Positions 56,891-64,000 of a stretch of DNA of 64,000 nucleotides are shown here, in pieces. Position numbers and translations under genes: made by a program. Each line of letters begins with the position of its first letter. Positions within the stretch are counted from its first letter, which is position 1. The notes under the pieces were generated by a model. That model worked only from the letters and a program-made list of their open reading frames with translations. It ran no database searches and was not told where the DNA came from. This stretch comes from Cudoniella acicularis (lineage: Eukaryota; Ascomycota; Leotiomycetes; Helotiales; Helotiaceae): positions 16,996 to 80,995 of the forward strand of contig JAAMPI010000052.1 in assembly GCA_013054445.1 (NCBI GenBank), in the 5' to 3' direction.

Positions 56891-58391
56891 ATGGCGCCCT
56901 CAAATACTCTTGCTCCGCCAAAAGGCCGACCAGGCTTTCGTCGATTATCCTCAATGACTGCAACCGAAAGAGATATCCGCGAAGGCGGCCCAGTTGTTGT
57001 TGTTCCAGAACGCATGATGTCGACAAGATCACAATCTCACCATGGCGGCTTCCCAGCAACGTTGGAGACCGCCAGAAAAGAGCTAGATGCCATGAACCTC
57101 GAAGAAGAAGCTGTCTCTTCCCCGGCTTCAAGCTCTCCAGCTACCCCGGGATCTCCCTTAACCCCTGCGGACATTCCCATTGCCGATTCATTTGCCTTTG
57201 CATTTGATATCGATGGTGTACTTATCCGTGGTGGGAGACCTATTCCAGAAGCTATTGAAGCTATGAAGGTCTTGAATGGAGAAAACGAGTATAGTATGAA
57301 AGTGTAAGTTAACAACCAATTGCCTCCACTATGTATCTCTGACGTTTCTTAGTCCATACATCTTCCTCACCAATGGCGGGGGCAAGACAGAAGCAGAACG
57401 TTGTATTGATCTGTCTTGCCAATTGGACATCGAAGTCTCACCTGCCCAATTCATTTGCGGCCACACACCTATGAGAGAAATGGTAGAAAAATATGAGACT
57501 GTCCTAGTTATCGGCGGAGAAGGTGAAAAGTGCCGAGAAGTCGCTGAAGGTTACGGCTTCCGCGACGTCGTCACACCAGGTGACATTATCAAAGACAACG
57601 AGCACACAACACCTTTCCGCAAACTTACCGCAGAAGAAAAAACCAATTCTCGAAAACGGAATTATGGCGAAACCAAAATCGAAGCCATCTTCGTCTTCGC
57701 CGACAGCCGTGACTGGGCTGGCGACATCCAAATCATGCTCGACCTAGCCATGTCCAAGGGTGGTTACATAGGTACTCTCTCCGAGACCTTTGACGAAGGC
57801 CCACCCATCTACTTCTCCCACAACGACATCGTCTGGTCCGCTGCCCACGATAACGTGCGTCTTGGCATGGGTGCCCTCCGCAAAATGGTCGAAATGCTCT
57901 TCAAAGACCTCACCAAAGGCAAAGAACTCGAAACTATCGCCTTCGGTAAACCCCAAATTGGCACCTTCGAGTTCGCAACTCGCCTTTTACAACAATGGCG
58001 TAAAGATGAGCATCGCATCAACGCCCCGCCCGACACTGTCTACTTCGTTGGCGACACCCCAGAGAGCGACATCAGGGGCACGAACCAGTTCAACGAGCGC
58101 TCAAAGAATGAATGGTATTCCATCCTTGTTCGCACAGGCGTCTTCCAAGAGGGAACCCAGCCAGCGTATAAGCCGCGCGCGACCGTCGACAATGTCCTCG
58201 ATGCTGTGAAGCACGGTATGAAGCGCGAGTTTACGCGGAAGATGAAGGAAGCGAGCGGCGTCTTTGCGCTCAACAGTCTGGCATTGAGGAATCTCTCTTT
58301 GAATGGGGAGCCTACTGCCGTGGGCACTAAGACGCCAATTCTGGAGTTGAGTGAGAGTAACACGCCCGAGGGCATGGCTACTCCTCTCTAA
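56891..58391 (+). CDS. HAD-superfamily IIA phosphatase, CECR5/HDHD5-like
   Basis: Two exons (56891-57303, 57353-58391) encode 483 aa. An N-terminal region of about 95 residues is Ser/Pro-rich (SSPATPGSPLTP). The HAD core begins with FAFDIDGVLIRGGRPIPEA, motif I with both catalytic aspartates. PYIFLTNGGGKTEAER gives motif II, and DTVYFVGDTPESDIRGTNQF gives motif III with the Mg-binding acidic pair. The conserved IFVFADSRDWAGDIQIMLDL and AFGKPQIGTFEFA blocks place it in the eukaryotic CECR5 subfamily of class IIA HAD hydrolases (p-nitrophenylphosphatase-like cap). Animal and yeast members are associated with mitochondria; the substrate is unknown. The intron interrupts KV|PYIFLTNGG. The ATG at 56891 is the first in frame. 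Confidence 0.93.
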
Positions 58392-60261
58392 ATTTCATTT
58401 TCCATTTCTGTTTTCTATTTTCTTTCTATTTGTTGTTTGGGGTGGAAGAGGGATCAGAAAAAGCACACAGATATGACCGGAGTGGCAAGGAGGATTTTCT
58501 TCTGATTTCTCTGGCGTTAAACCCTTTCTGAGTGGCTTTCATTTCCTTTCGAAAAAATACCCTGAATAGCCGCGTTGCGTTGCGTTACATTGCGCAGTAT
58601 ATGCAGGCGCACCTGGGTCGCATGCATGCATCTATATCTGTAGATTCTTTTAGAGATAGACGATAGAGCAGGGTATATCATGGCGTTTTTTTTGAGATGA
58701 AACTTTACTTTCATAGAAGGAGAAAAGAGAAGAGATTAGATGTGCATATAAATGGCGTTTTTTTTGTTAGGCTATGTCTTTATGTATGTAAAAAGTAAAA
58801 AATATATAGAGAGAATTTGTTTATATATACGAATTCATATTTGTGTTTTAGTGTGTGTTTTATTTCTAGTGATATGAGTATAAGGTAGAATTAACATTAA
58901 TTGTTTTCAGAAAACCGACGTATCCCGCGCTTACCGCTCATAATTTTGAGTCATAAATCTTGACGATTCTTGCCCCTCTCAGCCTCTCACCAACTAACTC
59001 CCTAATGCAAGCAACTGTTACTTCCAAGAGCAAATTTCTCAAAATAATTCGATCCTCACCTTCGACCCACCACCCGGAACCTAGAACCCAGTATCCAAGT
59101 GTTCTAGAACCCGGGGTCTCCAGAACTCCTCGAACAGCGTAGTGTTTTACTGGGATATTCCCGTTTTGTTTGTTCGAACTTCGTACTCGGTGTGCTATTT
59201 TTGGTTTTTTTCTTTTGTGGAGCTGGGTGGGGTTTCATTATTTTGGGGGGAGATGAAAGGGGGATTAGGTGTGGAGTGGAGAGTTTTTGTTTATATTGTG
59301 TAGTTGTTGTATATAGAGAGAGAGTTTAAGTGCAGTTTTAGGTGGAGTTATTTGGATGCTTTGGTTGGGATATATTTGTCGCGGATAGGGATGGGGTGGA
59401 TGCAATGGGATGGAATAATATGGGATGAAATGAGATGGTTTCGATTTCAATATTGGAAGTCCGGATGAAAGGATGAATGAAATAAAGTGATGAACATTTC
59501 AGAGGAAATATTTACACAAACACTATCTCAACTCATTTCTATTTCCCACTGGCCCTTCCTAACCTCAACTTCTCACTCCCTCTCCTCCAAAAATCCATCA
59601 ACCAACTAACCAACCTTCTCAAGTTCTCACCCATCCACCTCGAACCCCCTTTCCTTACCCCAATATTAAAACTTAAAATGCCTTTTGAAAATGCTTGTAT
59701 GCATAGAAGAGGTTCGTACAAAGTATCAGACTAAATTGTTGACGGGAGTTTGAATTCGAGAACTGACGGTGGTGGAAAGAGGGGTGAGTAGAGTTGGTTG
59801 ATGAAGTAGAAAGTAGATTTAGGTGTGAATCATCTAGGAGTTAAGGATTAATACCGTGCTGTGATTTCGACAAGAAAGGTAGAATGAGGTGAAGAATAGA
59901 TCGAGAGCGTCTATTTGGGGAGGAAAAACATATAATCTAGGGTAATCTCAGAATGAGTGAGTAGTCGCCTAGCTCTATTCTGACAGCTAGCTCATAGAAA
60001 CTTTGTCTGGTATTACCCCGCATTGGAAGATTCCGCCTTGCTTTTTGGTGGGTGCCACTTAGCTTTAGGACAAGATATTCCGAGGGGAAAAAAAGGACTC
60101 TGTAATGTGAAATGCAGAAATTGGATATATTCGAAGAGTCAAGATGCCCACTTTATTAATGTTCTGCGACGATGCATGCATACAGTGTACAAAAGCCATC
60201 CAGACAGCTTCTAATTCTATAAGCGCCCCTCACCCACCTGCTCACTTACCTGCCAACCGGC
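58392..60261. other. Convergent intergenic region, 1.9 kb
   Basis: This stretch lies between the HAD gene (+) and the DapA-like gene (-), which converge. It is AT-rich with many simple repeats: T-runs, GTTGC units near 58572-58590, a TATA-rich tract near 58800, GA repeats near 59315. No gene is supported. A 60-codon minus-strand frame (59721-59539) is unconvincing. Confidence 0.4.
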
Positions 60262-61302
60262 CTACAAAGACTTTTCCACAGCTTCCATGTCACCAATAAT
60301 CTCCTTCCAGTTATCCCACTCCTTATCACCACCCGGAATGCCGCCACAGAGTGGTAATCTGGTCCCGTCTACGTCGCCCATACCCAAAATCCGGCTTATA
60401 GCCTCTTTAATGCCTACTGTTCCGTATTTCACCACCAACTCCTCTACAGAGCTGACTTTGTATTGGAGTAATCTCCGCTCCTTCACTTCCTCGTCTGTTG
60501 GTTGATTCTTAACGGATAAATTGTATAATCGCACCACGGATTTGGGGAAGAAGCCTGCGGAGCCATCGATTGCGCCTGCACAACCTAACGCAATGACTGG
60601 CAGAAGTTGCTGTCCCAATCCAGTAAATGTATGGAAATGTGAATGGTCGATCTTAGGATTCGCTCCTATCTGAGCATGGTACGACACATCGCCATGAGAA
60701 AGCTTGCAGCCAACGATATTCGGATGTTTTGAGAGTGTGGCATAAGTTGACGGTACAACTTTAACGTTATTTGATACACCCGGGTAATGGTACCTTCCAC
60801 GAAAATTAGCTCTTGTAGCACAACATATGTACGTGGTGAGTCTTACACCATGACCGGTATCGGGCTCTGGTCGGCAACAGCAGTAAACCACTGAATAATG
60901 CCCTCCTGGGTGCTCGCCCCCGCAAAATATCCCGGCACAAGACACAAACCCCATTGTGACCCCGCTTCCTTTGCAGCTTTCAACTGTTCCACCACTTCCT
61001 CGATATTCTGAGCCGCCGTTCCCGCGATAATTGGATAATCCCTTGAATCCGCCCTCGTCGAACGCTTTTCGTACCGCGGATAGAATTTCGAATCTCTCTT
61101 TGTTGGTGAGGTGGACGGCTTCACCCGTGCTGCCCAGCACGACCAGGCCTGTGATTCCGGACTTTGCGAGGTGGAGGGAGTGCGCGGCTTGGGTTTCGAG
61201 GTCGGCGGGTGCGGCGACGGGGTTGTAATTTGCCGCTTTCTTGGAGACAAAGAAAGTTGGTACTGGGACGTAGACGCCCGCTGGTGGAGGTGCTGCCATC
61301 AT
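60262..61302 (-). CDS. DapA-family (dihydrodipicolinate synthase-like) aldolase, one apparent frameshift
   Basis: Exons 61302-60847 and 60793-60262 (53-bp intron) encode about 328 aa if one surplus base is ignored. The family pattern is evident: GVYVPVPTFF, ITGLVVLGSTGEAVHL (phosphate/pyruvate-binding GSTGE), DYPIIAGTAAQNIEEV, PIPVMVYHYPGV (catalytic Tyr) and NIVGCKLSHGD (Schiff-base Lys). DapA-family fungal proteins are usually class I aldolases of 2-keto-3-deoxy sugar acids, or 4-hydroxy-2-oxoglutarate aldolases, rather than lysine biosynthetic enzymes, because fungi make lysine via aminoadipate. At 61040-61042 three G's (minus strand) shift the frame between GGFK and DYPIIAG. Two would restore it, and no intron explains it. 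The next gene on the same strand is an amidohydrolase-2 lactonase-like gene, which hints at a sugar-acid pathway. Confidence 0.85.
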   Translation of the reverse strand: MMAAPPPAGVYVPVPTFFVSKKAANYNPVAAPADLETQAAHSLHLAKSGITGLVVLGSTGEAVHLTNKERFEILSAVRKAFDEGGFKGLSNYRGNGGSEYRGSGGTVESCKGSGVTMGFVSCAGIFCGGEHPGGHYSVVYCCCRPEPDTGHGVRLTTYICCATRANFRGRYHYPGVSNNVKVVPSTYATLSKHPNIVGCKLSHGDVSYHAQIGANPKIDHSHFHTFTGLGQQLLPVIALGCAGAIDGSAGFFPKSVVRLYNLSVKNQPTDEEVKERRLLQYKVSSVEELVVKYGTVGIKEAISRILGMGDVDGTRLPLCGGIPGGDKEWDNWKEIIGDMEAVEKSL

Positions 61303-62069
61303 TGCTGGTGTGAAGACGGTCTGGTTGAGTGTAGATAATGGGGTTTAAGACGTGGTAGCCTGCTCGGTGTCTTTGGGGGAGCCCAGGGTATTTAGATTGA
61401 GTGCTGATTTCCCTGTCTGGTACCAAATCTGCCTAGGTGACCAATGGATACCTCCACGATACATGTAGCACGACGGCTGGCAGTGAATATGTGGACATCT
61501 TCGGTGGAATGCAGGGCGAGGCTAGTGTATGTCCTAAGTGTCAGGTAGGAGGGGTAAATTCACTAGAGGCGGGAAGGTGGGATGTGACGTTCGAAATCGC
61601 TATCATCAACGGCAATTCATGGACCGTGATATTGGAACTTTGTTGGAAAGTCACTCGAAAGAGGTCAAGATAAGAGGCCCTCCTTTTTGTGGGATTTTAT
61701 GTGCCATAATACATGGTTCGGACAAGGGCACAAAAGCAGTTATTCTACCCCGCCACAGGGGTTGATTGGGCCGTGTAAATTGTGTAGCATCGCATACATG
61801 AACTGCCCTTCTTGCAGATCTGCATAGCCCACTTATCAAAGTACTATTTTATAGTCGTTATTTAGATTAATTTCTGTCAATCAATTCTCAATGTTCTTGC
61901 AAGAAATTTTATTACCAGACTTTTGTAATTACAAGATTATGGGGAATAGAGGATGGAGACAAGAACTTCAAAAACCATCCATGGTGGCTACAAGGATATC
62001 TCAACAGGCTCTTCATAGACTCATAACACATAACTTTTGCATAGGTATCTTTCCCGCCCAAAAAACCAT
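61303..62069. other. Intergenic region, aldolase promoter
   Basis: About 770 bp between two minus-strand genes. It contains the promoter of the aldolase gene and the 3' UTR of the amidohydrolase. No gene is visible. Confidence 0.4.
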
Positions 62070-63166
62070 TCACATCAACTCCTTAATCCCATACGCCTTA
62101 ATAGCAGTCCCACTCCAAATCATGATTTGATCTTCCTGGCTTAAGCTTGCCAGGTAGCAAAACTTCTCCACTACTGCCTTCCACTTCTTCCAAGCATCAT
62201 CAACTCCAATAGTACAGACCGGCCAGTCAGACCCAAACATGATTCTGAATGATCCGAATGATGCCAGTATGACGATGAGGTAGGGTTGCATGGCCATGAA
62301 TATATCCAGTACAGATTCTGCTTTCAGAGCTTTTGGCATCTCGGAGAAACAGCCGCTGAGTTTCATGTAGGTTTTGCTGCATTTGCTGAGGGTGAACATG
62401 GCGGTTCTCCATGCAACGAAAGCGGGGTCTGATTGGTTGTAGACTGATAGGTCAGGTTTGCAAAGATGATCTGGGAAAATATTAGTGTCTTTGCAACAAT
62501 GATGGTGAAAAGAAACTTACTGATAATAAACGTAACCTTTTGCTCCTCCTCAACACCTTCATGAGCTCTGGCGATCATCTCTACCGCCTCCTCTAACTGC
62601 CATTTCCCACCACTATGTTGATCAACCCCCAAATCAAATACAAAACCCTTCCTGCCCATCCACCTCAAACTCTCAATAAATTTCTCCTGCAACATGACAC
62701 CCTTGGACTTATCCTGTACTAGATATCTGAATCCCCTAACTTTCTTGAAAGCACCGCCAGCGCGCTTCTCAACCTCCCTAACATATTTCTCCATCGCTTC
62801 CTCACCGCTCGGTACCGGAGCCCAAGGTATGATCGCCAAACACAACTTCTTGTCCTTTTCTGCGTGGCCCTCCCCATTCCTCGGTGTGCCAAGTGCTATT
62901 CTCTTCAACCAATCCACCTCCATAAGAGGCATCTCCCAACCACTGCCATCTTTCAGTCCGCTCTCGAGATCACATTTTCGGTCTGTTTCGAGGAAAATGA
63001 AGCCTTCGAGATTGGCAGGAGAGCCGGTAGCTTCGGAGTACTCGTTGATAGATTGCTGTTTATAGAGGGGTCCCGCAGGCTTGTTCCACGCGAGGGTGTC
63101 GAGTTCGGATTCGGGGAAGAGGTGGATGTGGGAGTCGATTATGGGGTATGCTGGTTGTTCTGCCAT
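62070..63166 (-). CDS. Amidohydrolase-2 family metal-dependent hydrolase (sugar lactonase-like)
   Basis: Exons 63166-62521 and 62470-62070 (50-bp intron) encode 348 aa. The TIM-barrel signature is clear: YPIIDSHIHLFPESE with the H-x-H metal ligands, GFIFLETDRKC, KKVRGFRYLVQD, GFVFDLGVDQHSGG, NHLCKPDLS (metal-ligand His region) and RIMFGSDWPVC with the conserved Asp. This is Pfam Amidohydro_2, which includes the L-rhamnono-gamma-lactonase, fucono-lactonase and 2-pyrone-4,6-dicarboxylate lactonase types. In fungi the closest characterised role is opening of aldonolactones in oxidative L-rhamnose or L-fucose breakdown. The specific substrate here is inference. No signal peptide. Its neighbour on the same strand, a DapA-type aldolase, could act two steps downstream. 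Confidence 0.85.
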
Positions 63167-63467
63167 CTTTCCTTGCTATTTGCTAAAATTTGCGCAATAT
63201 TCGTGTATTCTCAGGGCCGGAGCTGAAGACCTGTACAGAGCTCAAGTGATCAGTTGATGATCACAAGGACTGTAATTGTTGAAAGTTGTAAACTCGGGGA
63301 AAGTCTTGACCGATGTTTCGTTCCTGAAACGGCCCCCAATTTTCACCCCTCACTGCTACCCTTATCGCCCGATAAGCAGGAGTCGCTTAAACAGGCTTAT
63401 CCCCTCAGAACCCCCTTTTCTAACACCACCTCAATGACATTTACAATTCATTTGCAAAGACCTCAAA
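63167..63467. promoter_or_regulatory. Divergent upstream region
   Basis: A 301-bp region between the amidohydrolase (-) and the acetyltransferase-like hydrolase (+). Shared regulation is possible. No motif is assigned. Confidence 0.35.
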
Positions 63468-64000
63468 ATGCCTCCTAAGCAGCCTTACGACCCAGGAGGG
63501 GTTGAGCACTTTCCAATCAAGGACTTCAAATTCTCAGATGGCACAGTCAAGGATATACAGATTGCCTACCGGCCGATCAACCCCTCAGCAGAAAAGACAA
63601 CGTTGATACCTACTTGCTTTGGTGGTCTTATAAATACAACACTCACATTTAGGGGTTCCGCGTTGTCAAACTACCGTATGAGGAACCATATTTTCTCTTC
63701 ATTCACCAATTACATTACTCATATTCTACCATCTTCAAGAGTGCTTTTATGTGTCACTGCCCTCTTCATTTGGTTCAAAAGCTCCAGGGAAATAAAAATG
63801 CTGATCACTCAAAAACACAGACATAATAGTGGTCGCTATGCTTGGGAACGGCGAGTCCAGCTCTCCTTCTAACGACCCCTCCTTTCCACGAAACTACACC
63901 CTCCGTTACCAAGACTGCGTGAACGCCCAATACGCCCTCCTAACTCAGCACTTCCGCAAAACATCTCTAGATGTCGTACTTGGATTCAGCATGGGTGGTC
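63468..64000 (+). CDS. Alpha/beta hydrolase, homoserine O-acetyltransferase-like (3' end outside window)
   Basis: Exon 1 is 63468-63675. After a 164-bp intron (63676-63839) exon 2 runs off the right edge. The N-terminus MPPKQPYDPGGVEHFPIKDF, KDIQIAYRPINPS, TLIPTCFGGLINTT and AMLGNGESSSPSN are typical of fungal alpha/beta hydrolases annotated as homoserine acetyltransferase family. The last bases encode VLGFSMGG, the nucleophile elbow with the catalytic Ser. Most such paralogues are not the biosynthetic Met2 enzyme, which is longer and has an N-terminal extension, so a generic hydrolase or acyltransferase role is likelier. About half of the protein is missing. Confidence 0.85.

Noticed and set aside
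59539..59721. 60-codon minus-strand ORF near the HAD/aldolase convergent region
   Set aside because: Low-complexity surroundings and no features. Probably random.
1..64000. CRISPR arrays, bacterial operons, riboswitches, viral genes, rRNA
   Set aside because: No regularly spaced direct repeats, no conserved riboswitch-like aptamer, no rRNA core sequence and no virus-like coding region were seen. The gene structure is eukaryotic throughout.

Overview
This window is a stretch of nuclear chromosome from a filamentous ascomycete (Pezizomycotina). Short GT-AG introns (mostly 45-100 bp), a SET-domain protein family with a secretory leader, 2EXR-domain genes, a GH114 enzyme with a fungal CBM1, and transposons decayed in the style of repeat-induced point mutation (RIP) all point that way. 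A leotiomycete is my best guess, but that rests on general impression only. About 30 genes or gene remnants are supported. Most are single-copy housekeeping genes, with a few accessory islands between them.

Layout. 1-5.2 kb: the 3' part of a DUF726 (TMCO4-like) gene with an in-frame TAG, a mitochondrial amidotransferase subunit (GTA3, GatC domain), SEC17 (alpha-SNAP) and the urease chaperone UreG. 5.2-13.3 kb: gene-poor accessory island holding a decayed Tc1/mariner element, itself interrupted by a 573-bp hAT-like non-autonomous element with an 8-bp target duplication, then a wrecked FHS-type MFS transporter and an intron-containing tRNA-Asp. 13.3-21 kb: a SET-domain gene, the divergent ribosome-biogenesis pair UTP7/TSR1, and PTH2. 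21-26.5 kb: gene-poor DNA with the relic of an unrecognised gene, then a secreted GH114-CBM1 enzyme. 27-33 kb: a metallo-beta-lactamase-fold gene divergent from DPH1, and a short-chain dehydrogenase. 33-37 kb: a tandem cluster of three 2EXR genes, the third broken. 37.7-49.6 kb: a GFA-like gene, a small membrane protein, RGP1 divergent from MOB1, ATP5 and a large GH63-like gene. 51-58.4 kb: a CBM48 gene, a 4.9-kb region without a convincing gene, and a HAD phosphatase. 60-64 kb: a DapA-family aldolase, an amidohydrolase-2 lactonase-like gene, and the start of a homoserine-acetyltransferase-like alpha/beta hydrolase; the first two could act in one sugar-acid catabolic route.

Recurring theme: several otherwise well-conserved genes (SET, metallo-beta-lactamase, DapA-like aldolase) carry exactly one single-base indel. 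This looks more like assembly error than decay. The Tc1 element, the MFS gene, the 23.6-24.3 kb relic and the third 2EXR gene carry multiple lesions and are real pseudogenes. No clearly new system is evident. The most interesting structures are the nested transposon, the 2EXR birth-and-death cluster, the unidentified relic at 23.6 kb and the aldolase/lactonase pair.
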